A program made the position numbers and the translations under genes. The notes beneath the pieces are model-generated. The model ran no database searches. It worked only from the letters and a program-made list of their open reading frames with translations, and was not told where the DNA came from. From Phyto melanocephala (taxonomy: Eukaryota > Arthropoda > Insecta > Diptera > Rhinophoridae), in the NCBI GenBank assembly GCA_941918925.1, contig OW799233.1, positions 113,705,833-113,769,832 on the forward strand: a stretch of DNA of 64,000 nucleotides, written 5' to 3'. Shown here in pieces: positions 10,926-23,515 of the stretch. How positions within the stretch are numbered: position 1 is the stretch's first letter; each line of letters begins with the position of its first letter.

Positions 10926-12028
10926 ATGAAGAATAAAAAAATTTACAAATCACGTGACCCCAGTTGCTCGTCAATCAATAGATTCGAGTTCTATGTCACA
11001 CTTTATTTATATGAATATTATCCAAAAGAGTAAATGTGGTCATGAATCGATCCGTAGTATTTAATACTACCTGCTCAGATGGGAGTTATGCGTACCGTAA
11101 ACCTAGCAAAGTGCTTTATAAGTTTTGCACACGAGGTCGCGAATTTAAATTTTCACGATTTGTAAATTTTTGATTTGTTCGTATGCTGAAAAAAATCATA
11201 TACTTTTCGTTAGTACAACAGTTAGTATTACAGTTATCACTAACGAAAGTTATATAAGTTTTATCAAGCACCCAATGTGTCTGTACATATGTACGTAACT
11301 GATGGTTGTTTTTGAAATTTGCATATTCATATTTTAAAACACACACACACAGACAGAAATTTCTTTCAACCTGCAAACCTCATATTGAGATATTTAAAAG
11401 CACTCTATGAATTTTGAATATGTCATACTTGTTTAGATAAAATGAAATATAGGGATGTGCTTAAAAACAACAGGCAGAGTGAGGAAGAAATAAGAAATGT
11501 GTAACATATGTATTTCAATGATAGTATTGCAATCGTCGCAAAACAATTTTTTTATTGCTATGAAGCCATAATACTGACTGATTGAATGGTTGTATATGAA
11601 ACAATTGTTATTGTAACAATAATTTTCGATATAATCTGCGTCAATAGTAAAATTGATAAAATTCTTCAAATATATTTTTTAAATTCTCTAATAATAGGAA
11701 TTCAGTGGAAAGATAAAGATTGCTGTTAATAAAAATCTGATGAAGAAAATTTCCGGTGAATTTTAATGGATTGAAAATTTTAACAAAATAAAGTTTCAGG
11801 TTTAAGCCTAGTACTATGTTTCAATTTGTGAAATATATTATGCAAAATTAGCTATTTCACACAAAGAATTTGACATACAAAAACAATTTTAAAATCAAGT
11901 AAACAAAAAAATGTAAAAGCTCTTGCTTTGAAGTTCGTAGGAAATAACTATTTTTATATTATGTCATGTGAAATAAAATGTTGCTTGAATATTGATAGAA
12001 GTACTTAATATCGATGGTGAAAGGTAGA
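10926..12028. other. A/T-rich intergenic DNA, no gene seen
   Basis: Holds a short CA run at about 11338-11351 and small open frames of no recognisable kind (the longest 86 codons, minus strand). Part of 10926-11100 might be a further decayed extension of the adjoining mariner. Confidence 0.45.
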
Positions 12029-12227
12029 AAGGCCCTAACTCGTATTTTTTTATGAAATTGACTTGTTCAATGATTTCAATGCATTTCACATAAATACAAC
12101 TCGAGACAAACATTTTACTCACTAGTCAATCAATCAGTTTTACAAGAGAAGTTACATTGTGATAATACAGTTTCTACTATATTTCTGCGTTGTACTAGAA
12201 AGTTAAAATGTTTTGAGTTAGGGCCTT
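12029..12227. mobile_element. Small MITE with inverted ends
   Basis: Left end AAGGCCCTAACTC and right end, inverted, AAGGCCCTAACTC are perfect for 13 bp and similar for more. At 199 bp with no coding capacity it fits a miniature inverted-repeat element. No convincing target duplication, so the superfamily is undecided. Confidence 0.75.
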
Positions 12228-12352
12228 GTTACCTGTGACCAACGATATGTTTTTCACGTTATAGACAGAGTACTGTTTAGGCAATTTTAATATTGACAGC
12301 AGTATTTATAAAATTTTTAACAGAATACCAGACTTAAAAAATTAAAAAAAAA

Positions 12353-13745
12353 CAAGTAAGAGTGCATTATGCAGCCGTGTCGAATTTGAAAATACCCTTC
12401 CCCATCATGTACATAGATATAGTGACCACATCGTAGCTTAGCCTAGATTTTAAATTTAATATTTTACGACATTTTGTTATATTATTTCCAACGCCATATT
12501 TATTTTTAGATTCTAACATAGTAGGCTGTTTTCTACTTGGCAAGTCCTTTCAATTGATAACCAAATTAATGGGGTTGGAAACAATTATCCGCTATTTTAC
12601 TTAGTGTGCCATCTTGGGTTTAAACTTTTTCATAGTTTATTGTTTTTGTTTGTGAAGTTGCAAATCCGTAATAACTATATTTGACCCATATATCCACCAT
12701 TTTATTTTTGATGCAATCTTTGATTTTAACTTTTTATAGTTTACTGTATTCTGCTAGACAAGCCCTTTAATTTATTGTCAACATTAAGGGACTTGAAGGG
12801 TGTACCTTTTTATTTACTTGATTTTACCCATTTGTATTTTAATTTAGGCCATTTTGTAGTGGTTGCCATAATCGATTTAATTATACCCTTCACCTGTGGT
12901 GCACAAGGATATATATAGCTTTGTCATTCCGTTTGTAATTTCTACAATTTTAATTTCCGACCCCATAAAGTATATATTTTCTGAAACCTTATGAATAGAG
13001 GAGTCGATTAAGCCCTCACCGTCTGTCCGTCTGCCCGTCTGTCCGTGTGTTGGTTAAAATCAACTTTTAGAAGCAACTGTATGTTCCTCAGATCTGTATA
13101 TGATATCAATCTCTTGGAAATATCCAGGAATGAATCGCTATTGAAATTCAGCACAATCGCCCCATAACTTTCTGAGATATGAACAAAAAACCATGACCAC
13201 CTCGTTTTTTTCACAATTACAACAACAACATACATACATACATGTAAAAAACATACCAAAAGAAAAAAAAATAGAAAAAAAATATATTAAAAATAAAAAA
13301 AATAATAAAAAAATACAAAAAAAAATTTTAAAAAATTTAAAAAAAAAATTAAAAAAATTTTTTAAACATTTTTTTTTAAAAATTTTAAAAAAAAAAATTA
13401 AAAAAAAATAATAAAATATAAATAATATATAAAATAAAAAAAATAAAATTTATATGAGATGAATGCTGATACAAACAATTGTTATTGCATGACTACACGT
13501 TGTGAAGGGTATATAAGATTCGGCACGGCCGAATATAGCACTGTTACTTGTTTGTTATAGTTTACGATTTTTTGCTAGTTAAGGCCTTTCTTCTGATATC
13601 CATATCACTCCTCTTTATTGTCCAAAATCGAAGCATTTGTATTTTTGTGTTTTAGGTAGTTTCCTGTTTGTCAGTCTTTATTAGCAGTAATTTTCGAGAT
13701 TACGTCTTGTATTTTGGTGTCTTTAGCATGTTCAATAAGTTATAA
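12353..13745 (-). mobile_element. DINE-1-like element, type 1, minus strand, split by another copy
   Basis: Its 3' terminus lies at the left (CAAGTAAGAGTGC, then a decayed hairpin around CAGCCGTGTCG). The body runs to 12880 and resumes after 13550 with TTTACGATTTTTTGCTAG, matching the corresponding text of the copies at 9.9 and 48.0 kb. The 5' end fades out near 13745. Confidence 0.7.
12882..13550 (+). mobile_element. DINE-1-like element, type 1, nested
   Basis: Has the TATACCCTTCACC start, ACCCCATAAAGTATATAT block, repeated CCGTCTG units, a long A-rich centre (13258-13450), GTGAAGGGTATA, the hairpin ATTCGGCACGGCCGAAT and the CTTG end. Both ends are intact. It has inserted between two T residues of an older element of its own family without a visible target duplication. 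Confidence 0.87.
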
Positions 13746-14079
13746 GAAGGTTTAATAACTTGATAAATTTAAAAAAAAATATATATATGTTTTTAAAAAT
13801 TATTTTTGCCTTTAACTCTGTCGATTATTGCCAAAGCTGTCCAAAAAAAATTAGGAATAACACTAGAGGCATATTATGTCCACAAGTAGTAAAAAATATG
13901 TCTATAACTTATTCTAGGGTTAAAAAAAAGATAAAAATATATGAGAAAAAAGTTTTTATGTTGTTCTACTGGATTTCAAGAGTTGTATCCAGTGTATTCC
14001 CTGGCGAACTTGTTATAGAGCCCCTTTCCGAATAAATGCAGCGTATTTTGGCGTGAAATATTCTGGGAGACCTGTAGAA

Positions 14080-14660
14080 TACTGAATCATAAGAATATTC
14101 AAGGAAATATTGGTATTTTCGTCAACAGTCGGGTAGCACTCTTGTTACTAAGGTCATTCACCGCCATGTCGGTCAATGCAGGAAAGTGTTGTCAAGGCTA
14201 GTTTAACTGAATAATGTTTGGGTCCCTGCGCATAGGGGCCAGTATAGAATAAGCGGGCAGAACACTGTACGGTTGTGGCTCTGCTCTGGATATCTTCAAT
14301 GCAAATGCAGCCTTAATCTCGTTGGTGACTATAAAGGGCAAGATCTCTAGACACTTTATAGAGAAAGCCGAAAATAAGTGGCATAGGCTAAATACATGTA
14401 AGTATCCAGGCTTACGTGGGCCTGGTTTGATATAAGGTGCACAACGCAACTTACGAGCCACAGTCGGAAGGACAGCTCAAGGCAAATAGGTCACTGGATG
14501 TAAGAGAAATACACAAGCCGTTCTAGACTTCCATCAAACGACGAGAGAAGGAGGAATCGGTTTTCCATCTTCTGACTACCAAAATACAAGCATATACTGC
14601 ATGCCCTGATATATCCGAGGTCAAATTAAGCATCCTACTGATGTGCGTTACGGCTTCCGG
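14080..14660 (+). pseudogene. Probable LINE RNase H remnant
   Basis: Composition shifts to a more balanced, coding-like mix. Frames on the plus strand contain NIGIFVNSRVALLLLRS, resembling the DS-AAL core of LINE RNase H domains, then VWVPAHRG at about 14220, close to the W-PGH-G motif. Frameshifts and stops occur throughout. The match is short and by eye, so a different origin is possible. Confidence 0.45.
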
Positions 14661-16222
14661 GTATATCTGGTACCACCCATCTCTCTTAAATTTACTCTAG
14701 GAAAAACCAAATCTGGCGTGTGATGTGGTCTTTTCAAAACGGTATTATAAAGATCCCACTTGTTTGTTCGCCTTAATTAAAGCGCCCAAAGCAATTCTGC
14801 TCAATAAATTGTGCAAGCCTATTCTCTGTGTAGGGACTTGTGTGTGTGTGATTAATCTAAGTGCTTGTGGATTAGCTAAAAAAGTTTAATATTTTTTTGA
14901 TTGTACAATCATGTTTATATAGGTTAGTTTAGGTTGAAAAGGAGGGGCACTAAAAGCCCAAACCCATGACAGGTATACACTTATGCCCAGTTGGCATGTT
15001 GTGCGCTCCGTATGGAAAACGGAATTCCCAAACAAAAACCATAATCATAATTTCCCATAAGAATCATAATACTATTAATTAATAAGAAAGAGTATTTTTG
15101 GAAGCAAATTTAAAGTTTAGACTTATATGCTGGCACTGTCTTCACACTTGATTGATAAAAAATTTTATATATTTGTTATAACAAATATGTTTGCTCAATT
15201 GCCATTTCTACATTATTGATTTAATAATTTTTGTATTCTATTTAGAGATACAAGGGCGATTACGAGTATTTTCATTGTCACACGCTATGCTATATTGAAT
15301 ATGGTTTTTGTTGCCTTTTTTTTAGGCATTTCAAATGTCAAACATTACTTTCAATACCAAAAATATTTTTTAGTGTGACTTGGCTTTAGTTCTGTTTTAT
15401 GTTTATGAAGAAATAATTAACACTGTGATTTGAATTCTAATATGATGGTTAAAACATTTTCAAAACTTACTGTGGAAAATTTCTATAAATCAAGAATTTA
15501 ATTTTAATCCATTAATCCATGTGATCTAAATAAAGAAAGTAATTAAAATGACTATTTATGAATAGAATATATTAGAAAAATATAAGCAATAAGAGTAAAT
15601 ATGAACTTTTTTTTAATATTATAACAGAATTTTTAAGGTTTTTAAAAACAATTTTTTTTTAACAATTTATTTAAAAGCTACCCAGAAAAAGGAATCTCTA
15701 CTTGCAGTCATTTATTAACGCTGTATAGCTTGCTTACCCCCTCTTCCCATATTAAAAGTTTTAGAAGTTTTATAATCTATTTGTAAATTATAAATTTTTT
15801 TCTCTAATTTTTAAAATATTTAATTTATTTTTCTCTTCATTTATTTAAATCACGGCAACTTCTATAACAAAACATAAACAGATCATGCAAATGCTGCAGA
15901 TCTTGCAAGTCTAGTATATGTTCTAAAGTTTGCAACACCACAAAAGCAATATACACTAAAATTACATTTCCCACACAAGCACTTATTTCCAAACAGTTGG
16001 AAATTTTCAAAAGCAACGTTTGCGATAAAATATATACTAGACTTTCAAGATCTGACATATTTGCATGATCTGCTTACAACGAAGGGTGACTTCCGCTATT
16101 GGTTTTACAATAATAGAAGCTAAATCGTAGTAATTTTCATCATAAATACTTATAATTAAGCTTAAGTCACAAATATTGGTTGAAAAAGAAATATGTTTTA
16201 GCTTACATAGTTATAATTTTAA
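14661..16222. other. Intergenic DNA, no gene seen
   Basis: Nothing coding recognised. A block near 14925-15040 (GGGGCACTAAAAGCCC to GTGCGCTCCG) is more GC-rich and could be a repeat fragment. Confidence 0.4.
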
Positions 16223-16469
16223 TCCTACTAATATAATAAATGTGAATGTTTGTATCTTTAGATATTTGTTACTCAATCACTTTAAAACGGCTGAACGAAA
16301 CTAGGCTACTTTTTATCGCGATTATTTATAACGCGAAGTCGTTGGCAAACTCATCATAACACATCCTAAACGGGTTGTTTGTGTTGTAAATATTTTTATT
16401 TTTGTTGTTAATACTAAGTCTACCTTTTATCCCGATAACTACGCAGACGAAGTCGCGGGCACAAGGTAG
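16223..16469 (+). mobile_element. Small non-autonomous Helitron
   Basis: Starts TCCTACTAATATAATAAATG and ends with the conserved ACGCAGACGAAGTCGCGGGC and a mutated CTAG terminus (GTAG) followed by T. The same 5' and 3' text recurs at 27384-29343, 31503-31632 and 31700-31905. It has no open frame. Confidence 0.75.
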
Positions 16470-16479
16470 TAAAAAGAAT

Positions 16480-17290
16480 AAAATTACAGATAGATGAATG
16501 AAAATTAAACAAAGAAATTATTACATTTTAATCAAGAATACAAGTCAATGATTTTTTTTTCTAAAAAGTAACGCGTGGCTAGTCGCCCTAATAAGTGGTG
16601 AGTTACTTTTCCAAAGACATATTGCGTTCACAAAGAACTGCCAACTTGATATTAATGTGTTGTATTTAAGTTGTATTAAAGTTTCATTCCTACTCAATTT
16701 AAGTTGTTCTCATGTAGTGTTTATCTCGTGTAAAAGTATTAATATTCTTATTTTCAATAGGTCATCAAACTGCACATCAAAAATATTTTTTGAGTAAAAG
16801 CTAATATGTTCGGTATTTCCATAGGACTTAAGTCCAAACACATATCTTACTATATTGTTTTATGTTACATTAAGTCTCGACTTACTTCTTTCACATATAG
16901 TTTGAAAAAACTTAACAGCCGTAGAGTAAAGTTGGAATAAAATACGTTTTAGCAAGTAGTTACCTGATCTTAGGTGAAATACAATATTGTATAAGCATTT
17001 GAGACATGGTGTGACCAGGTTAGGGTGGTATTGGAAATCACGCCTATATTTTTAGCTTAGGGTAATTTGACAATACGCTGCAAACCTTTTTGTATTAAAA
17101 TGCATTTTGATTTATTAATGTTAAGGCCTCATCCGTTAGTAGAGGCCCATAGGGAAACTCGTTTAAAGTCTTCATGTACTTTTGAACATCATCCGCATAT
17201 ATTTTGATATTGCAGTATATTAGGTGGTTTGGTAAATCGTTAATATATAAAAAGAGAAAAGAAAAGGCCCTAGAATTGGACTCTGCGACA
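16480..17290 (-). pseudogene. LINE reverse-transcriptase pseudogene, C-terminal part
   Basis: Minus-strand frames include YINDLPNHL then IKIYADDVQ at about 17190, the reverse-transcriptase active-site box, and further on FDDLLKIRILILLHEI near 16780. That last phrase closely resembles FDNLLNIRILLFLHKI in the LINE at 55262-58345, so the two are one family. It is broken by many stops and cut at 17290 by the next element. Confidence 0.7.
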
Positions 17291-17292
17291 GG

Positions 17293-18832
17293 CCCCTAGA
17301 CCATATAAAGTATATATATTCTGAACCATTATAAATACAGAAACTAATTTAGCTATGTAAATTTGTACGTCGGTCCGTCTGTCTGTGTATATGTTGAAAT
17401 TAACTTTTTAAAGCTCCCATGTATAATTCAGACTCTTATATTGTGTAAATTTATTAGATATGCTTTCGGGAATTTCGCTATTGAAAATCGGTTATGTGGG
17501 TATATTACTAGCTTAGATGAGAGCGAAAGAATATGATTGCTTTTGCTAAATTCAGATTTGTCAAATTTCCTATGTAACTTCTTAAAACGTTTGTTAACAT
17601 TTTTTTGCTAACAACATTTACAATATACAACAGCATTTGGCAATATTTACAGGATATTTTGGTTCACTGGCTCAATTACCGACAAAGATATCGGCAAAAC
17701 ATAACATAACATAACGCCCACTTTTCACGTTATCTACCGTTAATGAAATTTAAAAGCTCATCAAACCGACAAAATTAGAGGTATGATGATGAAATTTGCT
17801 ACATATATCCTTATAATCAATGTAATTGTTGTGCCAAAAAGTTTAGGTGACACAGCCACTTTTACGCCTACCTCCCATATAACGGTTTATCTTAAATTCA
17901 TGTAATTTCTCTATTGACAAGGTTTTTGGGAAAATAAAGGACTATATTGAAATATCTAAGTTGTATTTATTAGCAGAAACTTTATTGACACGCCTTCTTC
18001 AATGCCGACTTTCACTAAAAGACTAAATTTACGAAAACATTTTACTATCATATCGAAGTTATTAAGGGTGGTTAAATTTTAAGGGCCGATGTTGATTTTA
18101 AATAAAACACAAATTATTTAAGAAATTATTATCATTTCTTTATATAATGATAATATTTGTATGGTTCACTTATGTATTTAACAAACAATCGGCCAAATCA
18201 AATGACCCCCCCCCCATCCTTGGCGCCACTACTCTATCTGATGGTCCAAATTTTCAATGACAATGTTTATGTTCAATTGTTGAGCACGATGATGAGTCCA
18301 GGTTGACTGCTCTTTTGCCACACTATCGCGAAAAACAGCAATGGTTCCCATTCAACGAACTAAGAAGGCATTCACAGATTTTCTAACATTTTATACAGAC
18401 CTGTTTTGCAGAAATTTAAATATTTTTTACAATTCTCCAGATTGTGGACGAATTTTAACGATTATGTTGATCAAAAGAATTACGAAGTGCATAAAATGCA
18501 TTTTGATTTGAACGCCCATTTTTATAAAAAAACCTGAAAAACTTTAAAGCGTTGCTCATTTGCGTATCTTTCCACGGATCAAATTGAGTAAGTTTGAAAT
18601 TGAGAAATATCAAATGAAATGCAGAAAACAAATTTAAAGACTAGGTGTAGTTCACCTTCAACATGGGCCCTTAAAATTTAACCACCCTCTACAAAGAAAG
18701 TGATACATATTTTATTATAAAGAGATTATTCCATAATGATTAACAAAATAATAAATGTTGTGCTTTAAATGTACACAAAATTGGTGGTGGGTATAAAAGA
18801 TTCGGCACAGCCGAATATAGTGCTCTTACTTG
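17293..18832 (+). mobile_element. DINE-1-like element, type 2, carrying a mariner
   Basis: Lacks its first 70 or so bases, starting at ACCATATAAAGTATATAT. It continues with CGTCGGTCCGTCTG and long tracts with GCCCACTTTT and TGATGATGAAATTTGC, and ends with GGTGGTGGGTATA, the hairpin ATTCGGCACAGCCGAAT and CTTACTTG. A mariner-like element sits at 18065-18688. The copy at 48483-49767 has the same layout with the mariner at the same place. Confidence 0.8.
18065..18688 (-). mobile_element. Mariner-like element with inverted ends, inside a DINE-1-like element
   Basis: Ends are AGGGTGGTTAAATTTTAAGG on the left and its inverse on the right, with TA at or next to both. A decayed transposase C-terminus on the minus strand can be matched to the shorter copy at 48626-48942. 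Size 624 bp, so it is internally deleted. Confidence 0.8.
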
Positions 18833-19284
18833 TTTTTAACTGAATATGGTAAACCGTTTTCAAGTTATTCCAATATGTGTAGTGAAAGTGACTTAATTTT
18901 GTACATAAAGGTTTGTCGTAAAAAGTCGAGCTTAGAGAAAAAAAACCAAGTGCATATTTGGATTCAACGTTCCAAACAATTTTAAAAACAACATTTAGTT
19001 ATTAATCAACAAAAAAAATTTTTCACTTGTGTTATCAAGCAGATTTCCGATGTAACTAATTTTTTATACAAATTGCCATCTAAAACACGTCACCGAATTT
19101 AGTAGATAATTATAACCTATTTTATTTTCGTTAAAGCCAACCATATTTTCATTAAAATTTAATACATTTGCAAAAAAGCCAATAAATTTTTTTGCCCAAA
19201 CGAAAGCATTTTACTTTACAACCATTTTAATGTGTTTTAGCTGGCTTTCGAACATTTAAATTCATTTGAATTCTTGCTTAGAAT

Positions 19285-19436
19285 TTGACACTATTTTTAT
19301 AAAAGTATATGGCACAATTTACCAGTCAAACATATTAATTAGAAATTTCTTTAACAGTGTTTGACACTATTTTTATAAAAGTATATGGCACAATTTACCA
19401 GTCAAACATATAAATTAGAAATTTCTTTAACAGTGT
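19285..19436 (+). repeat. Tandem duplication of a 76-bp unit
   Basis: Two head-to-tail copies starting TTGACACTATTTTTATAAAA at 19285 and 19361, differing by a single base (CATATTAATT against CATATAAATT). The near identity marks a recent event. Confidence 0.95.
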
Positions 19437-20713
19437 TTAAAAATGAATTGATCGAACACCTTTAAAATCATAAAAGGGATAAATTGGATGATATTATCCT
19501 TTGAGTGATGATTAAAATACTTAATGGGAATATGGGGCTGATTCAGAGAAGAATCAGAAGATTATGTCCACCACTAAAGAGGGACTATGGGAGCATATAG
19601 GGTCAAAATGCTAAGTGTAATTAAAACGCAGGATGGGTTACCTGGATTTTGGGATAGCCAATTGAAATACAAATTTAAAAAAAAATACTTAAATGAGTAT
19701 ATAAATGTAAAGTTTTATTAAAAAATTCAAAAGTGAAAAAAATTTATTTAACTTATATGTGTAAAATCCACTTTGAGTACCACAAGGGAAATGTTGAGGA
19801 GTCGTAGGCTGTTGTTTCTTCGCGAGTTCGTGAGGTAATAATCAAAAATATCAAAAGGTGTTGCCAAAAGCGCGGCAAACTGTAAAACGATCCTCATACA
19901 AAATTCACAATAAATTCAGGTCTGAAAACACTTCCTGTTTAAATACTCGTTTAAACAAACAGAGAATAGAAAATGAATGCCAAACAAAAATTAAGATTTA
20001 AACAAAAACGAACATGAACAAATTGAAAATTTATTTTATAAAAAAGCACTTTTACAAAGTAATTTTGTTACATTTTTTATGGCTGTAAGATTTAAAACTT
20101 TTACTCATTTTTATGTAAATATGTATGTAAACCGTCTTTTATGTAAATTTTCTTTATTTGTTGTTGAATCAAATTGTCATATATTTACATATACGCAAAT
20201 AATTTTTTTATCTCAATTTTTTATAACACACACACATAGCAAACTAAGGAGAAATAACAAAAAGGGCTGTATGCAAAATAATTCAACTGAATTGCAAAGA
20301 ACAATACGAAAATTTAGATTTTATGCAAGAATAAGTATTTGTTTTCAGCAAAATACGAAATTTATTGACATTTCTCTTTTTCAGTTACAGAAAATAAAAA
20401 CTTTATTGTTATCACCCAAAGTGTCAGCAGCAAAATAAGCAAAACCAAAATACAAATCCCATAAGGGCTGTATATACAGTTTTATTCATGTATATTAGTT
20501 GGTATGTTTTGTTTATTTAATTCTCATATAATTTACAATGCTCATATTGTTTCTTGTGTTCTTGCCTCTGCGAATTAATCATCTGACATTCAATAATATT
20601 CTTCAAACAAAAGTTGTTGGCTGTAAAAAATAAAATCACATTTTGCTAATAAATAACATTCATATGCCATGGCACAGCAATAAAGAACACGCCACACCAC
20701 ATCACATTATCTA
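19437..20713. other. A/T-rich intergenic DNA, no gene seen
   Basis: The 119-codon open frame at 20079-20438 has no recognisable domain and the composition of its surroundings, so I do not call it. No repeats found. Confidence 0.45.
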
Positions 20714-21699
20714 TCTATATATATAAAAGTGAAACTCTGTGTGTGTGTGTTAGCTATAGACTCCGAAACTGTAAAACCGATCGGACTCAAACTTTGGCAA
20801 GTTGTTGTACACATTCCAGGGAGTGTTTATAGGTGGAAAAAAGTGGGCGGGGCCACGCCCATAAAAAATTAGTTATCATTTTAAGCTACTTGCACATTAC
20901 CGATTTTTCTGAAACTTTGCACACATATCGCTCTCATGACTAAATAATTTCGTGATAAAAAAAGTGGGCGGGGCCACGCCCATAAAAAAGTTTTAGTTTT
21001 GAGGTACTCGAACTGGACCGATTTTTCTGAAACTTTGCACACATATTGAGCTGTCATGACTTTATATTTTCGTGATTAAAAAAGTGGGCAGGGCCACGCC
21101 CATAAAAGAAAGTTATAATTTTGAGGTTCTTACACTAGACCGATTTTTCTGAAACTTTTCACACATATCGAGCTGTCGTGACTAAATAAATTCGTGATTA
21201 GAAAAGTGGGCACTGCCACGCCCATAAAAAAAAGTTATCATTTTCAGCTACTTGAACTTCACCGATTTTCCTAAAACTTTGCACACACATATTGAGCTGT
21301 CATGACTATATAATTTTGTGATTAAAAAAGTGGGCGGGGCCACGCCCATAAAAAAAGTTATAATTTTGAGGTACTTGCTCTGGACCGATTTTTGTGAAAC
21401 TTTGCACACATATTGAGTGGCCATGACTAAACAATTTCGTGATTAGAAAATTGGGCAGTGCCACACCCATAAGAAATAAATTATCATTTTCAGCTACTTG
21501 AACTTCACCGATTTTTCTGATACTTTGCACACATATTGAGCTGTCATGAATATACAGTTTCGTGATTAGAAAAGTGGGCAGGGCAACGCCCATTAAAAAA
21601 AGTTATAATTTTTAGTTTTTTGCACTTGATATTCAATTTAAATTCAGAATGCATTTTTAATCATTAAGGGGCGTAGCAACGCGCGCCGGGCTTTTCTAG
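20714..21699 (+). mobile_element. Helitron with a tandem-repeat body (7 units)
   Basis: Begins TCTATATATATAAAAGTG and ends GCGCGCCGGGCTTTTCTAG, lying between A and T: the 5' TC, 3' CTAG and A/T insertion site of Helitrons. After a TG run and a conserved leader comes an array of about 120-bp units. Each has GGGCGGGGCCACGCCCAT followed by CGATTTTTCTGAAACTTTGC. Alternate units carry GAGGTACTTG or CAGCTACTTG. Non-coding. Copies lie at 30713, 31933 and 58381. Confidence 0.88.
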
Positions 21700-22819
21700 T
21701 ATTTATATAAAAAATACACAAATAAAAATTAAGTATACGCTTACGGTTGATGAGTTGTACTTTTCTTGGGTGGGTGTACGGTACGTGAAGAGTACGTTAT
21801 TTTTTTTGTTATATAAACCATGTTTAAAGATTCTTGTTTATATTCAGTAGATTGAACAAAAAACTTCCAATTTAACAAAATGAGCAGTGTGTGTTACCTC
21901 GTTGCTATTTGGTTGAGTGCAACTTTAACAAATTAATTTTGTTCTGTGAAAAAATTAAAAAAATAAAACACATATTGTGTTGTTGTTTTTATATTTCACT
22001 GCCCTTGTAGGCTCTCTTTCATTATATAGTGGAAATGCAAGAGTTTGCTCTCTATCTCAGTTGTATTGTACATTATTTTGTCCTATATTTTTGTGTTCCT
22101 TTTTTTTTCTTTTTTTATAATGAACAGGCGAATAGACAGGAGTTGAGTAAGGAACATGCTGATATATTTCTGAATTCATTAAAACAGCTAATATGGGCGC
22201 ATTGGCTTATCTAGACCATTTTGGGAGTGCATTGCCCTTCAACCACAGAATTTTTTTCGACACCCACCAGATTTTTAAGATTTTAACTCTCATACGAATA
22301 AAATTAACTCAGTGATTTTGCCTCCCTAGAAAAAATATTTTAAGTTTTTACCGACCCCTAAAACATTTATAGCTAAGCCGCTTCATATGTGTATATATGT
22401 ATGTACACATTTATGTATATATGTATGTTTATTTGTGAACATTATAACTGTTTACAAAAAACATGATTGTGAGCTTATTTAATTATATGATTGTTTGCTC
22501 GGTTGCCAATAACAATATTAAATACACAATAAAAGAAAATAAATTTTAATAAGCATTTCCTGGAAAATTTTTTAATATTTTAACTGTTTTCTAATTTTAT
22601 AAATTGTTTAACAAATTCTGTTATTAGCTTTAACCATCTCGAATCGAATTAAAAATTTTGTTGTTTTTGATATGACTGTTACAAAATGTTTTAAATTTTA
22701 GTTATAAATAGATATAAATTGTATTACAAAATTAACAAAATTTTGCAGTTTAAGGTCTCGCTCCAAAAATATGAGTTCTTGAAAATCGGGAAAATATACA
22801 AAGTTTTACTTACTTAATA
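21700..22819. other. A/T-rich intergenic DNA, no gene seen
   Basis: Only short frames. A TATG/TGTA-rich microsatellite-like stretch lies at about 22386-22435. Confidence 0.45.
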
Positions 22820-23515
22820 TAAAGGGTGATTTTTTAGCTATTATCTTTTTGACAACACTGGTTTAAATAGCTGACGCATGTTTCGTGTTTTGTTTCACTG
22901 TCAAACATCTTCAGTTTGGTCTATAATTTAACCATGAATCGTCTTATAAATGAACAACGCTTGGAAATTATTGAATTTTATTATCAAAATGCGTGCTCTG
23001 TTAAGAAAGTTCATCGCGCGCTTCTTATCGAAAAATTGTGTTCAGCGACGAAGCTCATTTTTGGCTCAATGGGTACGTTAAAAAGCAGAATTATCGATTT
23101 TGGAGTGAAGATCAGCCAGAAGTATTGCAAGAGCTACCAATGCATCCAGAAAAAGTCACAGTTTAGTGCGGTTTATGGGTTGGTGGCATTATTGGACCGT
23201 ACTTCTTCAAAGATAATTCAAATCGTAACCTAACTGTCTATACACACATGCCCGCTTCAATTAACGCATTGGAAGAAAACATTGAAGCATTTATTCATGA
23301 GATACCGGCCGAAATATTGAAAAGAGTATGCCAAAATTGGACTAAGCGGATGGACCATTTGAAATGCAGTCACGGTCAATATTTGCATGAAATAATCTTC
23401 AAACATTAAATTATATGAACCGTACTATCGATTCAAATAAAGATTACATGAATTTTTCTGAATTTTATGTGTTTTTTTTTTAACTTTCCTATAGCTCTTA
23501 AAAAATCACGCTTTA
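22820..23515 (+). mobile_element. Doubly deleted mariner-like element with inverted ends
   Basis: Ends TAAAGGGTGATTTTTTA on the left and, inverted, TAAAGCGTGATTTTTTA on the right; TA flanks the left, while the right flank reads CA. At 696 bp it is about half a mariner. The transposase start, active-site region and C-terminus are present but two internal blocks are gone. Confidence 0.88.
22934..23409 (+). pseudogene. Mariner transposase with two internal deletions
   Basis: The start reads MNRLINEQRLEIIEFYYQNA, the helix-turn-helix N-terminus. After HRALL (about 23023) the sequence jumps out of frame to IVFSDEAHFWLNGYVNKQN, the first catalytic aspartate block, then HPEKVTV and GGIIGPYF. After NLTV (about 23238) a second jump leads to PASINALEENIEAF, IPAEI and the C-terminal HLHEIIFKH-like end at about 23407. 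The second aspartate block (WFQQDGA) is lost, as is the first linker, so it cannot work. Confidence 0.87.

Noticed and set aside
13258..13450. A-rich tract with a lysine/asparagine frame
   Set aside because: Low-complexity centre of a DINE-1-like element; the T-rich tract at 55860-56085 is its counterpart.
20079..20438. 119-codon open frame
   Set aside because: No recognisable motif; composition equals the A/T-rich surroundings.
20830..21600. CRISPR-like array of evenly spaced GC-rich repeats
   Set aside because: The whole 120-bp unit is conserved, not just a short repeat; it is bounded by Helitron ends and the genome is eukaryotic.
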